26,812 nt of DNA from M0108 sp964523415 (GTDB lineage Bacteria > Pseudomonadota > Gammaproteobacteria > Chromatiales > Chromatiaceae): contig CAZFZB010000030.1 of the NCBI GenBank assembly GCA_964523415.1, positions 1-26,812 on the forward strand. The letters run 5' to 3'. Positions 15,068-22,833 of this stretch are shown one piece after another. A program made the translations under genes and the position numbers. The notes below the pieces were generated by a model. It searched no databases and was not told the DNA's origin. It saw only the letters and a list, made by a program, of their open reading frames with translations. Positions within the stretch are counted from its first letter, which is position 1. Every line of letters starts with the position of its first letter.

Positions 15068-15892
15068 TCAGGTACGGGTCGTGCGCCAGGCGATCCAGAG
15101 CTTGCGCGCGGGCGTGAGGCTTACCCGTTGGTCAGCAACCTGAAAAGATAGGGCCCCGATCTCCTTGAGGAGGAAGCTGAGGATGCGGGCGCGGACACGG
15201 GCAAAGGTGAGGAGGTCGGGGCTCAGGAAAGAAGGGCCTTGTAACGCCTGGGCCTGACGTGCCAGCTCGGGGAGCCATTCCGGCAGGCGAGCTCGGTGCG
15301 GGCCTATACGGAGGGCCTCGGGGGTCAGATTGTGGGGGGTGAGGAATTCCATGGGGATGGGTGCCCGACCCTGGCGGGCCAGCCAGCCGCTGTCACGGAT
15401 CCGATAGACCAGGGCACAGTAGGCTCCCAGGGTACGGACTGTTGCGAGGTCGGCAGCTTTAATCGGAGCTTGGCATAGGGCCATGAGCTCGAACAGGGCA
15501 CCGAGATCGCTGTCACATGCCCTGATCAAAGCCGCCAGGTCCGGCAGACGGTGCCTCAGGATTTCCTCCTGAACCTGATCCGCCATCTGCAGAAAGGGTC
15601 GTAGGGGTAACTGATGTCGGCCCACTACCGCACGCACGGCCTGACTCAGGGGATGGCCGGGCCGGCCTCCCGGGGGCCTTTCCAGATCCTCCCGCCACCA
15701 TTGCAGCTTGAGTCTGGCGACATTGGGATCACTGACCTCGACCAGTATGGCACGGACCTGATGGCGCCAGGCGGCGAGGATGGCCAAGTCATCGCGCCCT
15801 TCGGCAGGGGAGAATCTTATGCTGTAGTAAGTCGAGGAGCCTAGCGGGGTTGCAGGATTGGGGAATCGCCACGAGGTCGGGAGATTCGTCAT
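15068..15892 (-). CDS. Squalene/phytoene-synthase-fold protein, NDUFAF6-like
   Basis: A protein of about 274 residues of the all-helical trans-isoprenyl-synthase (SQS/PSY) family. It shows SSTYYSIRFSPAEGRDDLA, then ARLKLQWWREDLER and a GRPGHPLSQAV segment, then GAYCALVYRIRDSGWLARQG and IPMEFL. The first Asp-rich motif (DxxxD) of true synthases is missing: AAWRHQVRAILVEV stands there. The second keeps only one Asp (RIRDSGWLA). This pattern, and the order of blocks, resembles the mitochondrial complex I assembly factor NDUFAF6 rather than an active prenyl synthase. The ATG at 15892 is preferred over a TTG 23 codons upstream. It lies 88 bp after ubiG on the same strand. Carotenoid synthesis seems unlikely. 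Confidence 0.75.
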   Translation of the reverse strand: MTNLPTSWRFPNPATPLGSSTYYSIRFSPAEGRDDLAILAAWRHQVRAILVEVSDPNVARLKLQWWREDLERPPGGRPGHPLSQAVRAVVGRHQLPLRPFLQMADQVQEEILRHRLPDLAALIRACDSDLGALFELMALCQAPIKAADLATVRTLGAYCALVYRIRDSGWLARQGRAPIPMEFLTPHNLTPEALRIGPHRARLPEWLPELARQAQALQGPSFLSPDLLTFARVRARILSFLLKEIGALSFQVADQRVSLTPARKLWIAWRTTRT

Positions 15893-15980
15893 CCTTGCTT
15901 GAGTGCTCGCGGTAACCTTGGGAGCTCCGGAGATATTTGGATCTGGTATTGGATGCGCCAAGGGTTCGCCGGTCCTAGCC

Positions 15981-16700
15981 TCAACTTGCCTCGGGACGTC
16001 GGCAAGCCACCAGGTAATTTACATCCAGGTCCTGTGCGTTCAGCCTGTAAACGCCCAAAAAAGGGTTGTAAGTCAAGCCGGTGAGCTGGATCAACTCCAG
16101 ATCGGCGGCGCGAATCCAACGTCCCAGTTCTGAAGGGCGGATAAAGCGGGCATAGTCGTGGGTGCCGCGAGGTAACCATCCCAGCAGGTATTCCGCGCCT
16201 ATGATGGCCAGCAGGTAGGATTTGGGGTTACGATTAAGGGTGGAGAAGAAGACGTATCCCCCGGGCTTGACCAATTGGGCGCAGGCAGCGATAACGGAGC
16301 TGGGATCCGGTACATGCTCCAGCATCTCCATACAGGTGACGATGTCAAAGCAGGCCGGGCATTCTGCCGCCAAGGTCTCCGCGGCAACCCGGCGGTACTT
16401 TACCTCGACGCCGGACTCCAGGGTGTGGAGCTCTGCAACCTTGAGGGGCATTTCCCCTAGGTCTATGCCAGTGACTTGAGCGCCACGGATAGCCATGCTC
16501 TCCGCCAGTATGCCACCGCCACAACCAACATCCAGGACCTTCTTGCCCGCCAAGCCTGCGATCCTGTCAACATAATCGAGCCGTAAGGGGTTAATTTCAT
16601 GGAGTGGCCTGAACTCGCTGTGGGGATCCCACCACCGGGCCGCCAAGGCCTCGAACTTGCTGATTTCAGCGGGATCGACGTTGTGGGTTGCTGCCTTCAT
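15981..16700 (-). CDS. ubiG: Ubiquinone biosynthesis O-methyltransferase
   Basis: A SAM-dependent class I methyltransferase of 239 residues that carries out both O-methylations in ubiquinone synthesis at the inner membrane surface. The N-terminal VDPAEISKFEALAARWWDP, the SAM loop VLDVGCGGGILAESMA (55-70), CMEMLEHVPDP, and the C-terminal PRGTHDYARFIRPSELGRW and THDY-type region are typical of UbiG. GAGG lies 8 nt upstream of the ATG. It is the first gene of a minus-strand cluster with the NDUFAF6-like and YciK-like genes. Confidence 0.95.
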   Translation of the reverse strand: MKAATHNVDPAEISKFEALAARWWDPHSEFRPLHEINPLRLDYVDRIAGLAGKKVLDVGCGGGILAESMAIRGAQVTGIDLGEMPLKVAELHTLESGVEVKYRRVAAETLAAECPACFDIVTCMEMLEHVPDPSSVIAACAQLVKPGGYVFFSTLNRNPKSYLLAIIGAEYLLGWLPRGTHDYARFIRPSELGRWIRAADLELIQLTGLTYNPFLGVYRLNAQDLDVNYLVACRRPEAS

Positions 16701-16773
16701 GCGTTTGCCTCGACCAGAATGGATGGCGTACCCTCCAGGCCGCCGATCCTGGCATTGTAGGTGATCCGAGGAG

Positions 16774-17322
16774 TTAGGGCATGAAGGGTGCGATGCCTGA
16801 CATGGGCCGGGCGAATTGGCTCATTTGGTCCCGCATCAGGCCTACACCCCCGGTCATGGCATGAATCCTGGAATCCAGGATGGCCATGGCATTGCGAACC
16901 AATTCCATGTTTGCCTCGACACTGCCCATTTCTCCTGCCATGGCCAGAGTGTTTGCGCGGATTTGAGGCATGATCCGGGACATGGAATCCATCCGGGCGG
17001 CGATGGAATCCATGTGGTTCATATGGTCATCAAAGGACTTCATATTCTTGGTGATATCGCCCATGTCCGTGTCCACACCCACCAGGTGGTCCTGCATGGT
17101 ATACATGTCCGAGATGATATCGTTGAAGTCCTGGTAAAGGAGGCGGGCGTGATAAACGTCGATGGCGGCCCCCAGCAGGAGCAGCAAGGAGGTGGTGATT
17201 ATGACGATATCCGTGATGCGGAAATGGCGATGGCGCTCGTCGAGATGGAGCTGGGTCGCGCGACCCAACCGTTGGATGACCTCAATGAGGGCCCGCCTAG
17301 GGTCTTCTCGCCTGGTTCTCAT
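16774..17322 (-). CDS. Methionine-rich single-TM coiled-coil membrane protein (downstream member of pair)
   Basis: A 182-residue protein of unknown function. A basic cytoplasmic N-terminus (1-33) is followed by one TM helix (about 36-55, DIVIITTSLLLLLGAAIDVY) and a long predicted helix to the end. The region after the TM has about 18 methionines in 110 residues, often three or four apart (YTMQDHL, NMKSFDDHMNHMDS, RMDSMSRIM). It ends QFARPMSGIAPFMP, parallel to the end of its neighbour (KPMRNMNKIFPFP). The two proteins share layout and are probably old paralogues acting together. GAGGGAG lies just before the ATG, and the gap to the preceding gene is 23 bp, so they form an operon. A periplasmic coiled-coil assembly anchored in the inner membrane is the simplest model. 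Confidence 0.75.
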   Translation of the reverse strand: MRTRREDPRRALIEVIQRLGRATQLHLDERHRHFRITDIVIITTSLLLLLGAAIDVYHARLLYQDFNDIISDMYTMQDHLVGVDTDMGDITKNMKSFDDHMNHMDSIAARMDSMSRIMPQIRANTLAMAGEMGSVEANMELVRNAMAILDSRIHAMTGGVGLMRDQMSQFARPMSGIAPFMP

Positions 17323-17345
17323 GCTCTCTCCCTCAGTGGCTGCTG

Positions 17346-17927
17346 TTAGGGAAATGGAAAAATCTTGTTCATGTTCCGCATCGGCTTCGCCATCCGGCCT
17401 AATTCGGCACTCATGATCTGGACTTCGTTGTTCAAGATGTCCATGTTGAACGAGACGTTGGCGATATGGGTGCGGACGGTCGCGAGATAGTCATCGATAC
17501 CCGTCACATTGGCGCGCATCTGATCCATATCGGCAAGGATGTTGACCATCTCGCCGTTCATGATGGCGGTGCGCTGATCGACCTTCTCCAGCAGCGCCAC
17601 GCGACTTTCAATGGCGTTCATGTGCCCGCTGATGGCGTGCATCTGGTCACTCACCGAGATGAAGTGCTCCTTCATGCCCTCGACGACGCTGGAGATGCGT
17701 GAGACCTGGGAGGTCAAGGTGAATAGCAAAAGGGATAGGGAAATGGAAATGGCAGCAAGAATGAATGTGCCTGCCTGAATGCCGTAATTGAGACGGGTAC
17801 TGAGCCGGTTGGTGAGTTCGATCTCACTGAGGATGATACCCTCGAAGGAACTCAGAGCCCGACGATACTGTTGCTGGAGGATTGCGTCATCAACCGCCGT
17901 CCTCACTTTCATGGCTTCTTCAGACAT
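17346..17927 (-). CDS. Methionine-rich single-TM coiled-coil membrane protein (upstream member of pair)
   Basis: A 193-residue protein of unknown function. An N-terminal helical cytoplasmic part (1-45) precedes one TM (about 50-72, IQAGTFILAAISISLSLLLF) and a long coiled coil with regularly spaced Met, Val and Ile (VVEGMKEHFISVSDQMHAIS, then GHMNAIESRVALLEKV). It ends GRMAKPMRNMNKIFPFP, matching the proline/Met/Phe tail of the next gene. CAGGA lies 6 nt before the ATG at 17927. It superficially resembles the signalling helix of methyl-accepting proteins or tropomyosin-like spacers but has no HAMP, no kinase-control hairpin and no enzymatic domain. The pair may form hetero-oligomers. Confidence 0.75.
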   Translation of the reverse strand: MSEEAMKVRTAVDDAILQQQYRRALSSFEGIILSEIELTNRLSTRLNYGIQAGTFILAAISISLSLLLFTLTSQVSRISSVVEGMKEHFISVSDQMHAISGHMNAIESRVALLEKVDQRTAIMNGEMVNILADMDQMRANVTGIDDYLATVRTHIANVSFNMDILNNEVQIMSAELGRMAKPMRNMNKIFPFP

Positions 17928-18340
17928 GGAGTCCTGCTCGTAAATTCTTATGGTACTGGGATGGAGGGACGAACCACCCGAAAATTAATTAAATTCTAAC
18001 GCTAATCGGTTAAGAATGCCCATGATTTCCCTGTCCCTGCTATTGCTTGTGTTTGTCATCAGCTACTTATGGAATCCAAGCCAGTTGGTAGGGCGTCTTC
18101 GTCGTGGGGGTCTAGCGACTGCCAAGGCGGGACTTTTGCTGGGGAGCCGAGGTGGCCCAGGGTTGAGGTGGTTTAGCCCCCAGGCCTTTGACGCATGGCC
18201 AGGCCCTTTCCGCGCTGGGTCGATCCAGCGCCCGGATGGCCTCACCGGCGATGGGTGGGTGCTGGGAGGTGATTTCTGTGCCAATGTATCCCCTTGTATC
18301 ATCAGTCTTCCTCGATACCAGTCGTTTGCGTGCCGCGCTG
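17928..18340. other. 413-bp stretch without an assigned gene
   Basis: It lies between the divergent coiled-coil pair and the MidA-type gene. The part next to 17927 has an AT-rich segment (AATTAATTAAATTCTAA around 17983-17999), fitting promoters for one or both sides, but no consensus -35/-10 pair was found. An open frame from 18016 (MPMISLSLLLLVFVISYLW at its start) runs to 18375 and overlaps the methyltransferase. Apart from the hydrophobic start it has no recognisable protein character. The methyltransferase frame also stays open back to a TTG at 18188. Confidence 0.4.
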
Positions 18341-19558
18341 ATGCCAATTTCAGTTACCTCGATCACTTTCGATGACTCCAATCCATTGGTGGGTGCAGAC
18401 CCCGTGGCGCTTGATCATAGCCGCACCCTGGCGGAACTGATTCGTGCCGAGGCAATGGCGAGTGGGGGAGCCTTGCCTTTCGACCGCTTCATGGAACTGG
18501 CCCTCTACGCCCCTGGACTGGGGTATTACGTCGCCGGGGCACACAAGTTCGGTCCCGGAGGGGATTTTGTGACCGCATCTGCCATCTCGCCCCTCTTTGG
18601 TCTATGCCTGGCCCGTCAGTGTCGGGAGGTTCTGGATGCACTGGGCGGTGGTGATATCTTGGAGTTGGGGGCTGGTACTGGTGACTTGGCGGCGGACCTT
18701 CTCGATGGCCTCAAGACTGAAGCGAGTCTTCCCTGTCGTTACCTCATCCTTGAACCTGGCCCCGAGTTACGCGAGCGCCAGAGGGATTTGCTCAAGGTAC
18801 GCCATCCGGATCTGCTGGACCGCATTGGCTGGCTCGATGACTTACCTTCGGGCTTTTCCGGTGTCCTGATCGCCAATGAGGTCATGGATGCCTTGCCGGT
18901 GCATCGCTTTCAGGTTCGTGAGGACCGAAGGGTGGCCGAAATACTGGTCAAGCCAATGGGTGCCGGTTGGGAAGAGGTAGGAGCAGAGGCTCGGAGCCCT
19001 GGCTTGGCCGAGGCGGTTCATGCCCTTTGGGCGCGAGGTCTGGCGCAAGAGGCAGGATATACCTCCGAGATCAATTTACGGTTGGGGCCCTGGATGCAGG
19101 CCCTGGAAGCGTCCATGGACCGTGGCTTGATGATACTGATCGACTATGGCTACGACCGCGCTGACTATTACCGGCCCGAACGTGGCATGGGTACCCTGAT
19201 GTGCCACTTTCGTCACCAGGCCCATGGCAACCCCTATCTTCACCTGGGTCTCCAGGATATCACGGCCCATGTGGATTTCTCCGCGGCGGCATCTGGGGGT
19301 CGGATTGCGGGTTTAGAGGTCGTCGGTTTCACGACTCAGGCGCATTTTCTGATCGCGCTGGGTCTCGATGGGATGCTGGCAGAACGGATGGGTGGTGACC
19401 AGGGAGTGGCTGACAGGAATCTGCAATGGTTGCTCGGGGCCAAGCAACTGGTGATGCCCTATGCCATGGGCGAGCGCTTTCGGGTATTGGGTCTGGCCAA
19501 GAACATCGGTCAGACCTGGACGGGATTCTCCCTCAGGGATCTGCGGGGCCGCTTGTGA
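18341..19558 (+). CDS. MidA/NDUFAF7-family SAM-dependent methyltransferase
   Basis: A protein of about 405 residues of the PF02636 family, whose mitochondrial member NDUFAF7 (MidA) dimethylates an arginine of complex I subunit NDUFS2 during assembly. The hallmarks are LPFDRFMELALYAPGLGYY (about 45-63), the SAM loop ILELGAGTGDLAADLL (about 106-121), IANEVMDALPVHRF, LIDYGYDRADYY and the late block RGMGTLMCHFRHQAHGNPY. The catalytic Asp-rich features of the family are intact. The start is uncertain: the ATG at 18341 is used because homologous sequence begins near there, but it has no clear ribosome site. It is encoded convergently with the thioredoxin-fold gene 17 bp away. Confidence 0.9.
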   Translation: MPISVTSITFDDSNPLVGADPVALDHSRTLAELIRAEAMASGGALPFDRFMELALYAPGLGYYVAGAHKFGPGGDFVTASAISPLFGLCLARQCREVLDALGGGDILELGAGTGDLAADLLDGLKTEASLPCRYLILEPGPELRERQRDLLKVRHPDLLDRIGWLDDLPSGFSGVLIANEVMDALPVHRFQVREDRRVAEILVKPMGAGWEEVGAEARSPGLAEAVHALWARGLAQEAGYTSEINLRLGPWMQALEASMDRGLMILIDYGYDRADYYRPERGMGTLMCHFRHQAHGNPYLHLGLQDITAHVDFSAAASGGRIAGLEVVGFTTQAHFLIALGLDGMLAERMGGDQGVADRNLQWLLGAKQLVMPYAMGERFRVLGLAKNIGQTWTGFSLRDLRGRL

Positions 19559-19575
19559 GGGTCAGGTCGTCGTCG

Positions 19576-20076
19576 CTATTCGCTGTCCGCGAGCATGGAA
19601 CGGGATGGCCGTGCGCCAGAGGCTAGATTGTCGTGGGCCGTCTTCAGTCGCTTGGAAACTTGCTCGGTATAATTCTGGGCGCCATTAAAGCCGACCAGGG
19701 CTGGGGCTAGCATCTCCCCCTCTGGGCTCAGTAAGAGCAGGGTTGGGGTGGCGAAGATCTCGTAGCGAGCTAGGAAGAGCTGGGTGCGGATTCGCTCACC
19801 GTCGAAATCGGTGACTTTGCCTCCCTCCGCCCGGGAGATTTCCTGGGTGACCGCTCCCTTTTCCAGGGTTCCGCGGGTCTTGGGCGCATCGAGAAATTCC
19901 TGGCGCAGATGTTCGCAGTACTCACAATCGGCATCCATGATGAGGATGGCGACGGGCAAGCCTCGTTCGCGTGCTTCAGCCCCGATGCTGGCCCAGTCGT
20001 ATTGGTTGTCGGCAACCAGGGGGCCCGCCAGAACCAGCAGGCAGAAAATCAGGGCGTTGGAAAATCGGGGTAACAT
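19576..20076 (-). CDS. Periplasmic thioredoxin-fold protein with CEYC active site
   Basis: A 166-residue exported protein with a signal peptide (about 1-22, NALIFCLLVLAGPLVA) and a thioredoxin fold. The redox motif C51-E-Y-C54 follows a MDADCEYCEHLRQEF pattern like SoxW and other thioredoxin-like reductants. The cis-Pro is P111 (FATPTLLLL). Likely jobs are reduction of periplasmic disulfides or of sulfur carriers, and the substrate cannot be read from the sequence. It is divergent from a TauE/SafE-type exporter over a 152-bp AT-rich region, which fits a sulfur-related role by position only. A plausible promoter lies at 20118-20146. Confidence 0.85.
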   Translation of the reverse strand: MLPRFSNALIFCLLVLAGPLVADNQYDWASIGAEARERGLPVAILIMDADCEYCEHLRQEFLDAPKTRGTLEKGAVTQEISRAEGGKVTDFDGERIRTQLFLARYEIFATPTLLLLSPEGEMLAPALVGFNGAQNYTEQVSKRLKTAHDNLASGARPSRSMLADSE

Positions 20077-20117
20077 GAAGGTGTAGGTTACTTGGTTTGA
20101 AATTTATCTTTAAATTA

Positions 20118-20146
20118 AGAATATATATTTCATCTAATATAAGCAA
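20118..20146 (-). promoter_or_regulatory. Candidate promoter for the thioredoxin-fold gene
   Basis: On the minus strand -35 TTGCTT (20146-20141) and -10 TATTCT (20123-20118) are 17 bp apart in a very AT-rich segment, about 35-40 nt upstream of the ATG at 20076. The match is moderate, and AT-richness makes chance matches likely. Confidence 0.4.
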
Positions 20147-20157
20147 CTTTTATTATT

Positions 20158-20169
20158 GAAGCGCGCTTC
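20158..20169. promoter_or_regulatory. Perfect 12-bp palindrome between thioredoxin-fold and TSUP genes
   Basis: GAAGCGCGCTTC is an exact dyad that stands out in a region otherwise rich in A and T. It sits just upstream of the candidate promoter of the minus-strand gene and 60 bp before the TSUP start, a fitting place for an operator controlling both genes. Confidence 0.4.
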
Positions 20170-20228
20170 TTGGGTGGCCTGATTAGTTGGGGATTGGGAA
20201 TGGGTAACAAGGGCGCGAGGGAGGCTCC

Positions 20229-21023
20229 ATGACCCTGATCGAACTTCTGGCCTATCTGGTGACTGGGATCTTTTCCGGCTTGCTGGCAGGTCTTCTCGGC
20301 CTTGGCGGTGGGGTCGTGATTGTCCCCTCACTGATACTGGTCTTTGGTCGCCTGGGCTTCTCACCGGAGTGGATAGCGCATCTTGCGGTGGGTACTTCTC
20401 TGGCCACTATTATCGGCACTGGGGGCGCGTCGACCCTGGCCCATCAGCGGCGTGGGGCAGTGCGCTGGGAATTGGTCTGGAGACTGGCACCTGGCATCGT
20501 CTTGGGGGCATGGGCGGGTGCCGCCATTGCCGGTCTGCTCCCCCAGGAATGGCTTCAACGCCTGTTTGGGGTCTTTTTGATCTATGTCGGGGTGCGGATG
20601 TTGCTGCCCAGGGCAGAAATTCATGGGGCTTCCGCCCCAGGCCCCTTGGGTCTGACGCTGATGGGGGCGGGGATCGGCACCCTCTCCGCCATTGTTGGCA
20701 TTGGTGGAGGGACCTTGACGGTACCCTACCTGGCCAGAATAGGATTGACCATGCGCCAAGCCGTGGCGTCGTCGAGTGCCTGTGGTATTCCCATAGCAGT
20801 GGCCGGGGCCATTGGTTTCATGGTCACGGGTTGGGGTAAGGAGGGGTTGCCCGAGATGAGCACTGGGTTCGTTTATTGGCCAGCAGCTATTGGCATCCTG
20901 GTAACCAGCATGCCCATGGCGCCCATGGGCGCCCGCCTGGCCCATAGCCTGCCTCTCCCAGTGCTGACGCGAATCTTCGGCGTCCTGCTGTTGCTCGTAG
21001 CCTTGCGATTGCTGCTGGGCTGA
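20229..21023 (+). CDS. TSUP-family anion (sulfite/organosulfonate-type) permease
   Basis: A 264-residue inner-membrane protein of the TauE/SafE (TSUP) family with about eight TMs in two halves. Each half carries the family Gly-rich motif: LLGLGGGVVIVPSL (22-35) and IVGIGGGTLTVPYL (155-168). AGGGAGG 5 nt before the ATG gives a firm start. Members export sulfite, sulfoacetate or related anions, and the substrate here is unknown. In a sulfur oxidiser, sulfite or a sulfonate is reasonable. It is divergent from a periplasmic thioredoxin-fold gene. Confidence 0.9.
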   Translation: MTLIELLAYLVTGIFSGLLAGLLGLGGGVVIVPSLILVFGRLGFSPEWIAHLAVGTSLATIIGTGGASTLAHQRRGAVRWELVWRLAPGIVLGAWAGAAIAGLLPQEWLQRLFGVFLIYVGVRMLLPRAEIHGASAPGPLGLTLMGAGIGTLSAIVGIGGGTLTVPYLARIGLTMRQAVASSSACGIPIAVAGAIGFMVTGWGKEGLPEMSTGFVYWPAAIGILVTSMPMAPMGARLAHSLPLPVLTRIFGVLLLLVALRLLLG

Positions 21024-21047
21024 TCAAGCCGGGCCAGGTTGAGGGGA

Positions 21048-21764
21048 TTACTTTTCAGCCGTGGCCGGGGGGCTTGAAAACATGGATCTTGATTGATCCA
21101 ACCAAAGTCGCCGGTAAAGAAACAGGTCGCCATTCTGGTCCCGCAGGGCCAGCCGGCCATCGGACTCTGCGAATTCAAATGGACTTATGAAGGTGTTTTC
21201 CGGGTTATAAAGGGCCAGACGCTCACCACTCAATTGGATATAGCCATCCACATAGCCACTAAAGCCAGGATAGATACGGAAGTGGTTGCCTTGGACGATT
21301 AACAACTCGCCATTCCGGCCCTCCCAGATCCCGTCCAGACGGGAACCGGACATGGGCAAGCCCCCGGCTGCAACCCCTGGCAATTTGAGGCCTTCGGTCA
21401 TCTGCTTCATGACCTCGCTCCCCTTACTCATGAAACCTGATGGGTCGCCGCCAGGCGCTGGCCAAGACGATGTGCCTGGCATGCCAGTCATGCTGGACAG
21501 TCCGGGTATGGACACACCGCCGGGAACACCACTGTAGGGAACTAGGGGCGGGGTCACGGCGGGATTGGCCGGTGGATTTAAAAAGCCCATGGCATCCATC
21601 ATCCGGGCCATGGCGTCGGCCATGGCTGCTCTGGGTGCGGTGCTCGTATCTCCGGCAGCAGCCCCGGAAGTCAAGAGCAGAAGGAGCGTTAGGACAAGGA
21701 TTCCGACCTGATTTACGAGTGGTTCATGGATCAGAAGTGCAGTTGGGCCATGGGACTGGAGCAT
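21048..21764 (-). CDS. Exported protein of unknown function with Pro/Gly-rich linker
   Basis: A 238-residue protein not assigned to any family. It has a hydrophobic signal segment (about 22-37, ILVLTLLLLLTSGAAA) behind an unusually long N-terminal lead, then a Met/Ala helix (AMADAMARMMDAMGF), a Pro/Gly-rich low-complexity stretch (about 62-110) and a compact beta-rich C-terminal domain (about 140-225). That domain has LDGIWEGRNGELLIVQGNHF, then LYNPENTFISPFEFA. The ATG at 21764 has no clear ribosome site, and a shorter N-terminus is possible. The WEGRNGE and YVDGYIQLSGERL blocks look like a small lipocalin-like or barrel sheet, but this is a guess. It is convergent with the TSUP gene (24-bp gap) and upstream-divergent from the phosphatase gene. 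Confidence 0.65.
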   Translation of the reverse strand: MLQSHGPTALLIHEPLVNQVGILVLTLLLLLTSGAAAGDTSTAPRAAMADAMARMMDAMGFLNPPANPAVTPPLVPYSGVPGGVSIPGLSSMTGMPGTSSWPAPGGDPSGFMSKGSEVMKQMTEGLKLPGVAAGGLPMSGSRLDGIWEGRNGELLIVQGNHFRIYPGFSGYVDGYIQLSGERLALYNPENTFISPFEFAESDGRLALRDQNGDLFLYRRLWLDQSRSMFSSPPATAEK

Positions 21765-21933
21765 CCGGGGTTATGATCTCATAGTGGCCAAGTTTTGGGG
21801 CCAGGGCCAGTGATGACCCCAAGAATCCTTCGCATTCTAGCAAAAGCTGACCGGCCCCGCCCCTCTCGCGACTTCCTGCGAAATTCCTTCAGGGGCCATA
21901 TGATGTCGCCCAAATTGCCAACAGGAGTACCCC

Positions 21934-22752
21934 ATGAGCCCAGAATTGGAAGACCTCTGTCAAACACTCCGCGCCGTCGCGCAAAGTGAGATCTTGCCCC
22001 GCTTTCAGCATACGGCTGCCAGGCTCAAAAAGGATGGCAGCCTGGTCACGGCGGCTGATGTAGGTACCCAGGCCCTTATCCTTACCGAACTCAAAAGTCG
22101 CTATCCAAGTATGCCAGTACTTAGCGAGGAGATGACTTCCGAGGAGCAGGAGGCCTTACTCGCGGATACTCACGGCGATTTCTGGTGTTTGGATCCGCTC
22201 GATGGGACCAGCAATTTTGCGGGTGGCTTCCCCTTCTTCGGGATCTCCCTGGCACTGTTCAAAGGTGGTCAGGCTCGATTGGGTCTGGTTCTTGACCCAG
22301 TCCGTGATGAGTGTTTTTCCGCCGAACGGGGGATGGGCGCTTGTTTGAATGGACAGTCCTTGCGGCTGACACCAACATGTGACGCCCTCAATGATGCGCT
22401 GGCCTTGGTGGATCTTAAACGCCTGCCGGTGGAAATCCTTATGCGTCTTGGGGGCAACGCCCCTTTTCGGTCGCAGCGCAGCATGGGGGCGGTTGCCCTT
22501 GAGTGGTGCTGGCTGGCGGCGGGACGGGCGCGGCTCTATCTGCATGGCGGACAAAGGTTGTGGGACTGGGCCGCTGGGCGCCTCATTGCCAGCGAGGCAG
22601 GGGTTCAGAGCCTTCTCCTGGGTCAAGGGGGTGGTCGCGCTTTGGCTGGGCTATCGCTTGAGCCCAGCATGGCCGTGGCTGCTGCAAGTGGACCCTTGCT
22701 GGAGCGATGGATCGCCTGGCTGGGGTTGGGGGCGGGGGAAATGGGTCTTTGA
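21934..22752 (+). CDS. Inositol-monophosphatase-family phosphatase
   Basis: A 272-residue Mg-dependent, lithium-sensitive-type phosphatase. The metal and phosphate sites are E65-E66 (VLSEEMTSEE), D87-P-L-D90-G-T (LDPLDGTSNFAGGFPF) and D211 (LWDWAAGRLIASEAG). Family members include SuhB, CysQ and histidinol-phosphate phosphatases. The sequence does not decide between inositol monophosphate, PAP and histidinol phosphate as substrate. AGGAG lies 8 nt before the ATG. A Sel1-repeat gene follows on the same strand at an 81-bp distance. Confidence 0.88.
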   Translation: MSPELEDLCQTLRAVAQSEILPRFQHTAARLKKDGSLVTAADVGTQALILTELKSRYPSMPVLSEEMTSEEQEALLADTHGDFWCLDPLDGTSNFAGGFPFFGISLALFKGGQARLGLVLDPVRDECFSAERGMGACLNGQSLRLTPTCDALNDALALVDLKRLPVEILMRLGGNAPFRSQRSMGAVALEWCWLAAGRARLYLHGGQRLWDWAAGRLIASEAGVQSLLLGQGGGRALAGLSLEPSMAVAAASGPLLERWIAWLGLGAGEMGL

Positions 22753-22833
22753 TTCTGGGTAGCTTACCCCTAAATAATGGCCCTGTTGGCCATCAAAGCG
22801 CCGCCACCCAGAAACAAGAGGCCAGTTCAGACC

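Noticed and set aside
15068..15892. Phytoene or squalene synthase for carotenoid or hopanoid synthesis
   Set aside because: The Asp-rich substrate-binding motifs are missing and no carotenoid or hopanoid genes are adjacent.
18016..18375. Open frame with a hydrophobic N-terminus as a small membrane protein
   Set aside because: Beyond the first 20 residues the composition looks non-coding, and it overlaps the start of the methyltransferase in another frame.
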